From: Bifidobacterium italicum
Lineage (GTDB): Bacteria > Actinomycetota > Actinomycetes > Actinomycetales > Bifidobacteriaceae
Assembly: GCF_002286915.1 (NCBI RefSeq)
Contig: NZ_MVOG01000028.1
Coordinates: 17,023 to 54,667, forward strand
DNA length: 37,645 nucleotides
Direction: 5' to 3'
Below are positions 15,481 through 24,597 of the stretch, piece by piece; the first letter of the stretch is position 1, and every line of letters begins with the position of its first letter. The notes under the pieces were generated by a model. It ran no database searches. It was not told the origin of the DNA and saw nothing but the letters and a program-made list of their open reading frames with translations. The translations under genes and the position numbers were made by a program.

Positions 15481-18400
15481 ATGTGGGTAACCGAAAATGT
15501 TGAATTTCCAGATGAACTCGTCAATGCGGCGCTCAACGATGAGCTGGTCCTCTTCGTCGGCTCCGGCGTATCCCTTGACGCTCCCGCCAATCTACCGTCG
15601 TATCAGGGACTGGTAAAGCAGCTAGCGGATGAGCAAGACGTAGAGCCACCAGAGCCCAAGACGCCGCTGGACGGTTTTCTCGGCAAACTCCCCGACAGGA
15701 AAAGCGCGCACGAGCGAACGCTGCAAATGATGAGCGCCACCAACGCGAACTGCAACGAAACCCATAAAGCGATCATGCGCGTCGCGAAAGCCATGAAGAC
15801 GAAGCGCATAGTCACCACCAACTACGACGTTCTCTTGGAAAAAGCCGCAGACTCCCTGTCCATGGATATCGATCGCATCTATCGTGGTCCGGCGTTGCCG
15901 CTCGGATCTTCCTTTGACGGCATCGTCCACCTTCACGGTGACATACACAGCAGGCCAGACGAGATCATTCTCGACGATCGGGACTATGCGCAGGCATATC
16001 TGCTGGAGTCATGGGCATCCAGATTCCTCGTTGAGATGTTCAGCCACTACTCTGTTCTTTTCATCGGCTATGGGATATCCGACCCCATCATGCGATACCT
16101 CACCTTGGGCGGCATCTCACAGGATCATCCTCATTTCGCGCTCTCCGCAGCAGGCGACAAATACAAAGAGGAACACGAGAGTTGGAAAGAACGCAACATC
16201 GCCACGATACTGTTCCCATTATCGTCTGGTTCATCATACGAAGAGCTTCCCAAGGCACTGAACTCCTTCGCCGATCAGCTGTGCGATGACTATCTGACGA
16301 AGAAAAGCCGCATCGAAAGAATTGTCTGCAGCGCACCTGCAACGATCACGCGGGATGACCGTGATTTCCTGATCAGGGCACTGCACACGACCGAAGGCAT
16401 ACAATGCTTCACAAACAACATAACGCGTCAAGATAACGAAAGCATGCAAGAATGGGTGCTCTGGTTATTGGAAGATCCCGCTACATCGCACCCGTTCACC
16501 ACATCCCAAGCCTTGACCGATGAGGAATTGCTGCTTTGTAGACAAATCACCAACATCTTGGCGTCAGAAAAATATGCAGACATCTTATGTATACTGCTGA
16601 TTCAGATTCAGCATGACGCCGGAGACCGGTTCTTCAACGGATGTTTCAACCTTCTCATACATGCATGCGAAAACCTGCAAGAATGGGCAGTGAAGCCACT
16701 GACAATTTTACTGTCATCTAACCCAAGAAAGCAATTGACACCTATTTATTACCTTCACATCAAACCACTTCTATCAATCGATTTTCCAGTATATCTTCTA
16801 TCACAGTTCATCTTCCCGGTTGCGTCATATAGACAAGAGGAAAGAGCAACATACACTACTGTTTTCTGGTCAGCAGAAGTCGTCGACCGACACGAAGACA
16901 AGCCAATAAATGATAACTCGATTTATTATTCAAATGATTTTATAGAATTTGTAGAAGATTCAATAAAGCAATGTTCCCAATATGAAACAAAAAGTAAATT
17001 ATCTGTCATGTACAGACCCGCGATAGAGCCACATAATCAGAATCAACGACGTGACAAGACCTCCTCGTTCTTCATAGAAGTGCTTCGCGAATATGCTAGA
17101 TACCATGCAGATGACAATCAGGCGATCGCAGAACGTTGGTGGAAAAGCAGCGTACCTCTTCTTCAGCGCCTATCCATTTCTGCTATCACGATGTCCAACC
17201 GTACCGCAGACAGTAAGCTCAGCTCGATTCTGAATAAGGAAATAATCGCTAACATTACAAATCATATGTGGCTATGGCATGAACTCATGCTTCTTCTTCA
17301 TACTTCCATAGTCGAAGCCTCCCCTGATATACGCAGTGCACTTTTACAAGAGATTCAAAGTATCAGCACTAACGAAACATACAACGACCAAGATGTTACC
17401 AGAACACGGTATGACATGCTGGATTACATGCTTAGGGCATTGCCAGAGAACTCTTGGAAGGAAGCCAATGATCTCACAGAATACTTTGCACGAAAATACG
17501 ATTATAGACCTATGGAAAACTCTGATTTTCATATTTACCATTATCCAGCCCAGTGGCAGTTACCACAAGAAATAGTAGACGATAAAACATTTCTAGCAAT
17601 GCTATACAATACTCCAGCACAGCTTCTTTCACTTCTTTCCTCAAAAGACAATCTTCAGGAGACCAATAATACATTCTTCTATCAAATCCCGAGATTGGCA
17701 GGAAATGATGCTCATGCTGGACTCGAGCTTTGGAACCTTACACCATCAGATCATGACAAGAATCTGCGCCTTCAAGAGGCCGTTCTCAAGGGATGGGCAT
17801 ATCACAAACAATCACCTGCTGATCTAAGTTCAATCATCACCCACCTTAAAAAACTTCCTCAAGAATCCTTGAGCTCATTCAGCGATATCATCATTCGCTT
17901 GATCCATACACAGATGGAGAAAACCAATGATGAGATCCCTGAGGACGCGCTCGTCTGGATGGACTCATTCGCTACCATGCAGTGGAGCGAACGACATGAT
18001 TCCTTTGTTGCCCAAGACCGCACCAATTGGGAAAACGACCCAATCACTCTTTCGCTGAACCGATGGCCAGGTGAGCTGGCATGGTATTGGGTGCACAGGA
18101 TTCAATACAGAAAGGAACACAGTTCATCCGAGTGGTCCGGATTCAACGAAGTCGAGCGCAATGCATTATCCCAACTTGCACAGGCCGAGGGAGATCCGGC
18201 GTTCGTCACACATCCGCCGTTGCTTTTCAATATGAATCTTCTTCACGAACTTGACGACGACTTCACGGAGAAGATCATTCCACAGATGCTTCAAACAGAT
18301 GACGCCGTCATGGTCTGGAGAGTCATCACACAGTATCATAAGCAGCCCAACCTGCGACTTATGAGGCTTTTCTTCTTTAAGAACCTGCAAAGCGTACTCA

Positions 18401-19014
18401 AGAAGAGGTTGGACACTGATTCCAGATTTACCGAAGGACTCATGAACATCATATTTCGAGTGCTCAGCGTCCCGGATTTCAATAAAGACGAGAAGAAGCA
18501 ACTCCTACAAGCTGTAGTAAACGAGCCTAGCCATACAGCAAAGGTCGCTCTGATGGATTACACGGCTCTGCGACTCGAGGACGCCGATCAGAGTATTCGT
18601 GATTTAGTATGGGAACGCTGGCTCAGAGACTACATCAACTCTCGTTCCCGGAACATAGGAACACAATGGAGCAACGAAGAAAGGGCCCAGTTCTCCAGAC
18701 TGATTCCGATGTTGGGAAATCATACCACCAAAGCTACGCATTTGCTCGCAGACAAGCTGCCTGATTATTCAGATACGGAAACTTACCACATCCATCAAAT
18801 GTTCGATATTGACGTCCACATCAGCGCGATGGACGAAGACAATATCAAAGCATTGCTGTCTTTCTATTCTCAACTGATACGAATTCCGTCGATTCGCAAC
18901 AAGATATCTCCTGACGAAATCAGCCGCCTACTCGCCCATTTGAAGGATGCAGCCACATACAGCGAATATGATGCATTAGTCCAGTCGGCGAAGGACTACG
19001 ATCTGTACGACTGA
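15481..19014 (+). CDS. Large SIR2-domain protein, probable anti-phage NADase
   Basis: 1177 residues. The first 270 or so form a SIR2-like NAD-binding domain: LFVGSGVS (G27-S31 loop), VTTNYD with N114 and D116, HLHGD with probable catalytic H152, and FIGYGISDP (residues 194-202). The N and H residues that defence sirtuins such as DSR2 and ThsA need to destroy NAD are present. The remaining 900 residues look helical and repetitive without a motif I can name, as in the sensor halves of long SIR2 effectors. The last 150 could be a DUF4020-type region, but only a profile search would tell. ATG 15481 follows GGGGGTAAC. The gene has the same strand as BREX, 140 bases after brxL. The SIR2 part is about 57% G+C (34 of 60 at 15901-15960) and the C-terminal part far lower (21 of 60 at 17221-17280). 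Confidence 0.85.
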   Translation: MWVTENVEFPDELVNAALNDELVLFVGSGVSLDAPANLPSYQGLVKQLADEQDVEPPEPKTPLDGFLGKLPDRKSAHERTLQMMSATNANCNETHKAIMRVAKAMKTKRIVTTNYDVLLEKAADSLSMDIDRIYRGPALPLGSSFDGIVHLHGDIHSRPDEIILDDRDYAQAYLLESWASRFLVEMFSHYSVLFIGYGISDPIMRYLTLGGISQDHPHFALSAAGDKYKEEHESWKERNIATILFPLSSGSSYEELPKALNSFADQLCDDYLTKKSRIERIVCSAPATITRDDRDFLIRALHTTEGIQCFTNNITRQDNESMQEWVLWLLEDPATSHPFTTSQALTDEELLLCRQITNILASEKYADILCILLIQIQHDAGDRFFNGCFNLLIHACENLQEWAVKPLTILLSSNPRKQLTPIYYLHIKPLLSIDFPVYLLSQFIFPVASYRQEERATYTTVFWSAEVVDRHEDKPINDNSIYYSNDFIEFVEDSIKQCSQYETKSKLSVMYRPAIEPHNQNQRRDKTSSFFIEVLREYARYHADDNQAIAERWWKSSVPLLQRLSISAITMSNRTADSKLSSILNKEIIANITNHMWLWHELMLLLHTSIVEASPDIRSALLQEIQSISTNETYNDQDVTRTRYDMLDYMLRALPENSWKEANDLTEYFARKYDYRPMENSDFHIYHYPAQWQLPQEIVDDKTFLAMLYNTPAQLLSLLSSKDNLQETNNTFFYQIPRLAGNDAHAGLELWNLTPSDHDKNLRLQEAVLKGWAYHKQSPADLSSIITHLKKLPQESLSSFSDIIIRLIHTQMEKTNDEIPEDALVWMDSFATMQWSERHDSFVAQDRTNWENDPITLSLNRWPGELAWYWVHRIQYRKEHSSSEWSGFNEVERNALSQLAQAEGDPAFVTHPPLLFNMNLLHELDDDFTEKIIPQMLQTDDAVMVWRVITQYHKQPNLRLMRLFFFKNLQSVLKKRLDTDSRFTEGLMNIIFRVLSVPDFNKDEKKQLLQAVVNEPSHTAKVALMDYTALRLEDADQSIRDLVWERWLRDYINSRSRNIGTQWSNEERAQFSRLIPMLGNHTTKATHLLADKLPDYSDTETYHIHQMFDIDVHISAMDEDNIKALLSFYSQLIRIPSIRNKISPDEISRLLAHLKDAATYSEYDALVQSAKDYDLYD

Positions 19015-19152
19015 GCGATGCACGCTTTACACCATATGAAGATTACCATGATGATGCAATGCGCGTGCGCTCCCCTTACGTGCCGCAGCTTGCAAGCAGG
19101 GCACACCCCTCTTTCTCCCCTTCTACCAGCAGCAGCACGATCCTGCGGCGGC

Positions 19153-20610
19153 TCATAGCATCCTCTCCAGATCATTGGTCGGAACGTGCTCCAATGACCG
19201 CAGCCCGTGCTCCACGTCCTGCTCGGTGCGTTCGTCCACGCCGCCGGCCAACGTGAATCCGACGCCGAGCATCTGCGGCGATGTGCACTTGTAGAGGTCG
19301 GCGACCTTGCCGCCGCTCTGGAGCGCCTGGATGTACTGGCGACGCGGATTGTTCGTGCGACCCACCGTCATGTACGGAATGAAACGGTGATTCGGATCGA
19401 GCGTGGACAGCACGATGGTCTTCTGGGGAAAATCCATGCGTTCCATCGGCCGTAGATTGTGCGCGGTGAAGATCAGCTGCCCCTGCGCGTTGCGGGAGAA
19501 CTCATGCAGCATCTCGCCGAGCAGGTATTCGAACACGCCTCCGTCAAGCTCATCTATCGTCACGAGCACGTCGGGATCGTTATAGGCGCGAATCAGATAG
19601 GCCAGCATGCCCACGATGCGCGTCACGCCCTCCGATTCGTGCATGAGCGGCACCTCGACCCCATCACGGACGCTCATCAGCACCACCTCGTTGGCGGTCG
19701 AACCATCAGGAAGAATGGTGGTTCCCATATTCCTGACCTTGAGCGTCATGTCGTGGACCAGATAGGGCATGATCTGGTTGAAGTCGCCAAGGCTGCGATT
19801 CAGTTCCGCCAGCTCGGAATCGTTCAGATTATTGACGTCGCCCATGGAAAACACCAGTTCACGCGGACGTTCCGTCTCGCTCGGGACGGAAATCGGCAGG
19901 AGGTTGTAGCTGACGATCGAGTTGTGTTGGGTCGACAGCAGAAACATGCGCGTACGCGCCCAGGATTGCAGCTCCTTCATCACGGCGAATGCCGACGGAT
20001 AATGCGCAAGCCAACGCTGAACATCCTTCGCCAGCGGTTTCATGCCGCCTTCCGCGGCCGTTCGCAGGTAATCAAGGAACGTATCCGAAAACAGGAACGA
20101 ACGGCGCTCGAGCGACGCACGCTGCTCCCCAAGCGCCACCGCCACCTTGTCATCGACCGCAGCGACGATACTCTGCCATCTGGTGATCGGTGACAAATCG
20201 AGACGATTGCGCTCATCAGCGGTATACCGCACAAACGGACGCCCGAGTCGACGCTCCGAATCGCTGACGCACACCGATTCCTGCGCAATACGAAGAACGT
20301 TGTCGATCCGCCGGTAGACGACCGTGTACTTGAGGTATCGCTCGCCGTCATCAACACGGACGCGGAACAACGCGGACAGTTCGGCCTCGCTTTCGCCTAT
20401 GGACACGAGTTCGGTCGCTTCCTCGGGCAGTGGTTCGCCACTGATGGTCGGGCGAAGCAGACGGATGGCGTCAAGCACCGACGTCTTGCCGCTGCCGTTG
20501 GCGCCGTAGATGCCGGTGACGCTGCCAGCGGAGGGCAACGTTTCGAACGTGATCTCACCGTTGCCGATGTTCCTGATGTTGTGCAATGTAAGAGCCAGCA
20601 ATCGAGCCAT
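19153..20610 (-). CDS. AAA/ABC-type ATPase of the abortive-infection kind, no visible partner
   Basis: 485 residues. It begins like an SMC/RecF-type ATPase ('LLALTLHNIRNIGNGEITFE') with Walker A GANGSGKT at 36-43. Late in the chain come the ABC signature-like 'HESEGVTRIVGML', Walker B 'VLVTIDELDGG' and the 'LIFTAHNL' switch strand, the standard order in AAA_15/AAA_21 proteins such as the AbiL and RloA-type ATPases. No TOPRIM nuclease domain follows, so it is not a full OLD protein, and no RloB-like or toxin gene lies beside it. GAGGAC stands nine bases before ATG 20610. It converges on the SIR2 gene with a 138-base gap and is moderately AT-rich relative to the pyr genes. A defence role is inferred from family and position. 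Confidence 0.82.
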   Translation of the reverse strand: MARLLALTLHNIRNIGNGEITFETLPSAGSVTGIYGANGSGKTSVLDAIRLLRPTISGEPLPEEATELVSIGESEAELSALFRVRVDDGERYLKYTVVYRRIDNVLRIAQESVCVSDSERRLGRPFVRYTADERNRLDLSPITRWQSIVAAVDDKVAVALGEQRASLERRSFLFSDTFLDYLRTAAEGGMKPLAKDVQRWLAHYPSAFAVMKELQSWARTRMFLLSTQHNSIVSYNLLPISVPSETERPRELVFSMGDVNNLNDSELAELNRSLGDFNQIMPYLVHDMTLKVRNMGTTILPDGSTANEVVLMSVRDGVEVPLMHESEGVTRIVGMLAYLIRAYNDPDVLVTIDELDGGVFEYLLGEMLHEFSRNAQGQLIFTAHNLRPMERMDFPQKTIVLSTLDPNHRFIPYMTVGRTNNPRRQYIQALQSGGKVADLYKCTSPQMLGVGFTLAGGVDERTEQDVEHGLRSLEHVPTNDLERML

Positions 20611-20816
20611 GAACGCTGTCCTCGTTTCTCAGTTTCTTTGTGAATCGCGATAAAAAAACGTGATTCATCAGTTACTGCAGCCCAAAGAGACCATCTACGC
20701 AACATCGTGGTATCACCGTCCGCGAGCGCATGCGTGCTCCGATGGCTTCGCACGAGGCGTCATGCATGCCGCAGTGCAGACAGTCGTCGCACCGGTACAC
20801 ATCCATGCGACACAAC

Positions 20817-20848
20817 GCGTGGTGTCCCTCCGAGGAGGGGCACCACGC
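20817..20848. terminator. Strong hairpin between the island and pyrE
   Basis: A 14-bp stem (20817-20830 with 20835-20848) encloses the loop CGAG; one G-U pair on the plus strand becomes an A-C mismatch on the minus strand. Six A follow at 20850-20855, so in the minus-strand transcript from pyrE the U-run comes before the stem. A smaller GCGCC/GGCGC stem (20866-20881) precedes that U-run and could act as the pyr-operon terminator instead. Position supports transcript end or insulation; the exact mode is open. Confidence 0.45.
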
Positions 20849-20890
20849 GAAAAAACGTCATTTCGGCGCCGTTATGGGCGCATCATCGGC

Positions 20891-21586
20891 TCACGCCCCG
20901 TAGCGCGCCAGGTACTCCTCGGCGGCGCCGGCGATCTCGTCGGTCACGTACGGCACGCCCTCCTCGTCGGCGAGTTCGCGGCCGGCGGCGAAGATCTCCT
21001 TGACGTTCGCGATCGCGAACACCGGGAATCCGAACTCGTTCTGCACGTCCTGCACGGCAGACAGATCAGAGTCCTTCGTCTTCTCCATGCGGTCGACGGA
21101 GAGCACAAGTCCGACGATGTTGACGTCGGCCTGCTCCTTGAGCTTGGGGACGACCTCGCGCACGGCGGTGCCGGCGGTCATCACGTCGTCGACGAGCAGC
21201 ACGTTCATGCCGTCCTCGAGCGGCTTGCCGACCATCGTGCCGCCGTCGCCGTGGTCCTTCCTCTCCTTGCGGTCGAAGGTGTAGCCGACGGTGACGCCGT
21301 AGTTGAGTTCGAGCGCGATCGACGTGGCGACAGCGAGCGGGATGCCCTTGTACGCCGGGCCGAAGATCGTGTCGATGCGGGCGGGCAGCTGCTCGTCGTC
21401 GATCTCGGTCTGGATCTTCTCGGCGTAGAACGCGCCGAGCGTCGCGATCTTCCTGCCGTCGTCGAACGCGCCGGCGTTGATGAAGTACGGCGAGCGCCGT
21501 CCGGACTTCAACGTGAAGTCGCCGAATTTGAGGGCGTTCGATTCGAGCAGGAACTTGGTGAATCGATGGTCGAGTGAGTCGAACAT
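20891..21586 (-). CDS. pyrE: Orotate phosphoribosyltransferase
   Basis: 231 residues. It converts orotate and PRPP to orotidine 5'-phosphate in the cytoplasm, the fifth step of UMP synthesis. The PRPP-binding motif [13 protein letters not shown] is clear, preceded by the catalytic loop region '[12 protein letters not shown]' and by '[11 protein letters not shown]'. The length is normal for bacterial PyrE. AAGGAG lies six bases before ATG 21586. It is the last gene of the pyr operon, 52 bases after pyrD, and the defence island lies directly downstream. Confidence 0.97.
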   Translation of the reverse strand: MFDSLDHRFTKFLLESNALKFGDFTLKSGRRSPYFINAGAFDDGRKIATLGAFYAEKIQTEIDDEQLPARIDTIFGPAYKGIPLAVATSIALELNYGVTVGYTFDRKERKDHGDGGTMVGKPLEDGMNVLLVDDVMTAGTAVREVVPKLKEQADVNIVGLVLSVDRMEKTKDSDLSAVQDVQNEFGFPVFAIANVKEIFAAGRELADEEGVPYVTDEIAGAAEEYLARYGA

Positions 21587-21638
21587 CGTGTCTCCTTCCG
21601 AAATTGGTGGTCTGTAGTGTCCGATGTCGGCGGGTGGC

Positions 21639-22616
21639 TCAGCGCCAGGTGTCGCCCTTGGCGAGCTTTTCGGTCAGTTCTGGCCTGGAGTCGAGGAGTT
21701 CCTCGAGTTCGAGCGCGACGCGGATCGGCGCGGTCGGGTCGTACAGCGCGGCGCCGCCGACCTCGACGGCGTTGGCGCCGGCGTAGAGGTATTCGAGGGC
21801 CTTCTCGCCCGAGTCGATGCCGCCGATGCCGATGATCGGGATGTCGGGCAGCGCGGCGCGCACGCGCCATACGCAGGCCAGACCCACCGGGAAGACGGCA
21901 GGTCCGGACACGCCGCCGGTGCGGTTGGCGATGATCGGCTCGCCGGTCCTGATGTCGATGCGCATGCCGACGAGCGTGTTGATCATGCTCAGGCAGTCGG
22001 CGCCGCCCTCGACGGCGGCGCGCGCGATCGCGGCGATGTCGGTGACGTTCGGCGTGAGCTTGACGATCATCGGCTTGTCGGTCATCGGGCGCAGCCGGTC
22101 CATGAGCTTGGCCAACGCGACCGGGTCGGTGCCGACGGACATGCCGCCGTGCGTCACGTTCGGGCAGCTGACGTTGATCTCGAGCATGTCGGCGTCCGAT
22201 TCGGCGAGCTTTTCGACGACCTGCGCGTAGTCGTCGTCGCAGTGGCCGGCGACGTTCGCGATGACGGTGGCGCCGAGGTCCTTGAGGTACGGCAGGTCGT
22301 GTGCGAGGTAATGGTCGACGCCGGGGTTCTGCAGGCCGACGGCGTTGACGGTGCCGGCCGGGCTTTCGGCGGTGCGCACGCCCGGGTTGCCGAGCCATTC
22401 GACCGGCGAGACGCCCTTCGTGGTGACCGACCCCATCTGGGACACGTCGTAGAACTGTCCGCATGCGTAGGCGTTGAAGGTGCCGGAGGCGGTGCCGACG
22501 GGGTTCTTCCACGGCACGCCGGCGACGACGGTGCCATGGCGCCATTCGTGCGGCGCGTAGACGCTCGTCGGGGTTTCGTTGAGTTCCTGTTCGATGTTCA
22601 CATTGTCCTCGCTCAC
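21639..22616 (-). CDS. pyrD: Dihydroorotate dehydrogenase, class 1B catalytic subunit
   Basis: 325 residues from the GTG at 22614-22616. It oxidises dihydroorotate to orotate on FMN and passes electrons through PyrK to NAD. Class 1B is shown by the catalytic cysteine in '[13 protein letters not shown]' and by the adjacent pyrK gene. The FMN-binding parts '[13 protein letters not shown]', '[11 protein letters not shown]', '[11 protein letters not shown]' and '[15 protein letters not shown]' are all present. The start could also be ATG 22628, overlapping pyrK by 16 bases. I prefer the GTG because it forms a GTGA overlap with the pyrK stop and has GGATGGGA just upstream; the ATG has no ribosome site. 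The open frame continues further upstream only as an out-of-frame reading of pyrK. Confidence 0.95.
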   Translation of the reverse strand: MSEDNVNIEQELNETPTSVYAPHEWRHGTVVAGVPWKNPVGTASGTFNAYACGQFYDVSQMGSVTTKGVSPVEWLGNPGVRTAESPAGTVNAVGLQNPGVDHYLAHDLPYLKDLGATVIANVAGHCDDDYAQVVEKLAESDADMLEINVSCPNVTHGGMSVGTDPVALAKLMDRLRPMTDKPMIVKLTPNVTDIAAIARAAVEGGADCLSMINTLVGMRIDIRTGEPIIANRTGGVSGPAVFPVGLACVWRVRAALPDIPIIGIGGIDSGEKALEYLYAGANAVEVGGAALYDPTAPIRVALELEELLDSRPELTEKLAKGDTWR

Positions 22617-23431
22617 TTGTTGTCCCATCCCAGCTGGTGCGCGGTGAAGACCGGGCCGGCCTCGCACACCTTCTCGCGGCCGTCGCGCGTGTCGATCGTG
22701 CAGGCGACGCAGGTGCCGTAGCCGCAGCCCATGCGCTGCTCCATGCTCAGCTGCGCGTCGACGCCGCGCCTGGACGCCCATTCGGCGACGGCCTTCATCA
22801 TCGGCGTCGGACCGCACGACAGGATGATCAGCTCACGGCCGCTCTCCTGCAGCTCCGGCCACAGGCGTTCGAGCAGCGTGAGCACGTTGCCTTCCGACTC
22901 GTCGATGCTGTGCACCTCGTCGGCGTATCTGGCCGCGTACACGTCGGCGAAATGCGCGTCGCGGTAGCCGAGCACGGCGATCGCGCGGCAGTCGTCGCGT
23001 CCGGCGAGCGCCTGCGCCGCCTCGAGCAGCGGCGGGATGCCCAGTCCCCCGCCGACGAGCAGGTAGTCGGCATCCTTGCGCAGGTCGAAGGGGCGCCCCA
23101 GCGGTCCGAGCACGTCCACCCGGTCGCCGGCCTTCAGGTGCGCGAACTCGTCGGTGCCGTAGCCGACGACGGCGAAGATCAGGCTGACCCGGTCGCCGTC
23201 GACGTCGCTGACGCCGAAGGGGCGCGGCATCAGATGCTGCGGGTTGGACGAGTACAGGTTGACGAACTGGGCGGGCTTGACGTTGGCGGCGGTGAACTCG
23301 TCGCGGAACGTCAGGCGCACGACGCCGGGCGTCAGTTCGCGCACGTCGACGACGTCGACGGTGCGCCTCGTCGGCGTGCGGCCGTTCGATACGGCATCCT
23401 CCACCGTGTGGGAAAACGCTGTGGTTGGCAT
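22613..23431 (-). CDS. pyrK: Dihydroorotate dehydrogenase electron-transfer subunit
   Basis: 272 residues. PyrK carries FAD and a [2Fe-2S] cluster and couples PyrD to NAD. The FAD/flavin part shows 'MPRPFGVSDVDGD' and 'FAVVGYGTDEF'; the NAD part has 'LLVGGGLGIPPLL' and 'ILSCGPTPMM'. The cluster cysteines lie in 'GCGYGTCVAC' with a fourth in 'KVCEAGPVF', the family spacing. ATG 23431 follows AGGAC. The 88 bases before it hold a GC-rich hairpin and separate it from pyrF; the stop overlaps the pyrD start. Confidence 0.95.
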   Translation of the reverse strand: MPTTAFSHTVEDAVSNGRTPTRRTVDVVDVRELTPGVVRLTFRDEFTAANVKPAQFVNLYSSNPQHLMPRPFGVSDVDGDRVSLIFAVVGYGTDEFAHLKAGDRVDVLGPLGRPFDLRKDADYLLVGGGLGIPPLLEAAQALAGRDDCRAIAVLGYRDAHFADVYAARYADEVHSIDESEGNVLTLLERLWPELQESGRELIILSCGPTPMMKAVAEWASRRGVDAQLSMEQRMGCGYGTCVACTIDTRDGREKVCEAGPVFTAHQLGWDNK

Positions 23432-23493
23432 GGGTGTCCTGTCCCTCTTTCTTCTCTGCTGTGGTTGCTGGACTGGGGTTCTTCTCGCGCCGT

Positions 23494-23511
23494 CGCGCCC
23501 GGAGGGGCGCG
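23494..23511 (-). promoter_or_regulatory. Hairpin in the pyrF-pyrK gap
   Basis: CGCGCCC (23494-23500) and GGGCGCG (23505-23511) form a perfect 7-bp stem with a four-base loop, ten bases after the pyrF stop in the minus-strand transcript. No U-run follows, so it is more likely a stability or processing element than a terminator. Confidence 0.4.
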
Positions 23512-23519
23512 CGTGCATG

Positions 23520-24473
23520 TCAGGCGAGCGCGACGCGCAGCTGGTCGCGCATGTCCTCGGCGGCGCGCCGCGCGTCGGCGGCGACGAGTTCGAGCGCGGT
23601 CTCGGGTTCGAGGCCCGCGTCGTAGCGTGCGTCGTCGCGCCATGCGCCGATGATGCCGCGCGACGAGTTGACGATCGCGCCGGAGCCGTCATGGTCGAAC
23701 ATGCCGGCGACCGAGGCCGCGGTGCCGCCCTGGGCGCCGTAGCCGGGCACGAGGAAGAAGGTGTGCGGCATGCGTTCGCGCAGCGCGGCGCCCTCCTCCG
23801 GGTGCGTGGCGCCGACGACGGCGCCGGTGCGCGAATAGCCGAAGCGGCCGATCGTGTCGGCGCCCCATTGCTCGACGAGGTCGGCGACGTGTTCGTAGAC
23901 ATGGCCGCCGTCGGCCAGCTCGAGCTCCTGGATCTGCGCGGAGGACGGGTTCGACGTGCGCACGAGGACGAACAGGTCGCGGTCGGACTCCCCGGCGGCC
24001 TCGACGAACGGTTCGATGCCGTCGGAGCCGAGGTAGGGGTTGACGGTGAGCGCGTCCTCGTGCCATACGTCGGCGCCGTCGAAGCCGGTGAGGTGCTTCG
24101 CATAGGCGGCGGCCGTCGAGCCGATGTCGCCGCGTTTGACGTCGCCGATCACGTACAGGCCCTGCTGGCGCGCGTACTGGCAGGTCATCGTGTAGCAGTC
24201 GATGCCGGCCGGGCCGAGCGCCTCGTACATCGCGATCTGCGGTTTGACGGCGGGCACGATGTCGGCGACCGCGTCGATGATCGCGCGGTTGAACTCGAAG
24301 TACGCGGCCGCGGCGCCGGTCGCGGCGAGGTTGTCGTCGTCCTCCTCGACGTATTCGTCGGCTTCGATGCGGTAGGCGTCCATGACCTGGGCGGGCACGA
24401 GCGCCGGCGTGGGGTCGAGTCCGACGACGCTCGGGTTCTGTTTGTCTTCGATGGCTTCGATGAGGCGGTCCAT
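23520..24473 (-). CDS. pyrF: Orotidine 5'-phosphate decarboxylase (long form)
   Basis: 317 residues from the second of two adjacent ATG codons. It decarboxylates OMP to UMP, the final step of the pathway. The catalytic lysine motif GDVKRGDIGSTA is intact, along with 'VVGLDPTPAL' at the N-terminus, 'VNPYLGSDGIEPF' and the phosphate-binding 'NSSRGIIGAW' near the end. This is the longer actinobacterial/type 2 form rather than the 230-residue enterobacterial one. AAGGAG is one base before the first ATG (24476) and four before the second (24473), so the second is more likely. It sits 111 bases after pyrC, with a stem-loop in that gap. Confidence 0.95.
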   Translation of the reverse strand: MDRLIEAIEDKQNPSVVGLDPTPALVPAQVMDAYRIEADEYVEEDDDNLAATGAAAAYFEFNRAIIDAVADIVPAVKPQIAMYEALGPAGIDCYTMTCQYARQQGLYVIGDVKRGDIGSTAAAYAKHLTGFDGADVWHEDALTVNPYLGSDGIEPFVEAAGESDRDLFVLVRTSNPSSAQIQELELADGGHVYEHVADLVEQWGADTIGRFGYSRTGAVVGATHPEEGAALRERMPHTFFLVPGYGAQGGTAASVAGMFDHDGSGAIVNSSRGIIGAWRDDARYDAGLEPETALELVAADARRAAEDMRDQLRVALA

Positions 24474-24556
24474 CATGCTCCTTGGGTTGTGGGTGTGAGG
24501 GGCGTTGTCTGCTTCGCGCGGCGGTTCGTCCGCACGGCCGTCCGCGCGGGCGGATC

Positions 24557-24597
24557 CGCGCTCGCCTGGCGTCGCGTTTGCGCGTCAGGCGAGCGCG
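24557..24597 (-). promoter_or_regulatory. 12-bp stem-loop across the pyrC stop codon
   Basis: CGCGCTCGCCTG (24557-24568) pairs perfectly with 24586-24597; the loop can form an inner CGCG stem. The stem includes part of the pyrC stop codon (24585-24587). No U-run follows in the minus-strand transcript. It may slow decay or set relative pyrC and pyrF levels. The same 13 bases TCAGGCGAGCGCG also end pyrF at 23520-23532, since both proteins end Ala-Leu-Ala. Confidence 0.45.

Noticed and set aside
20641..20667. TGAATC/GATTCA inverted repeat before the orphan ATPase gene
   Set aside because: Only 6-bp arms with a 15-base spacer; too weak to call an operator without comparative data.
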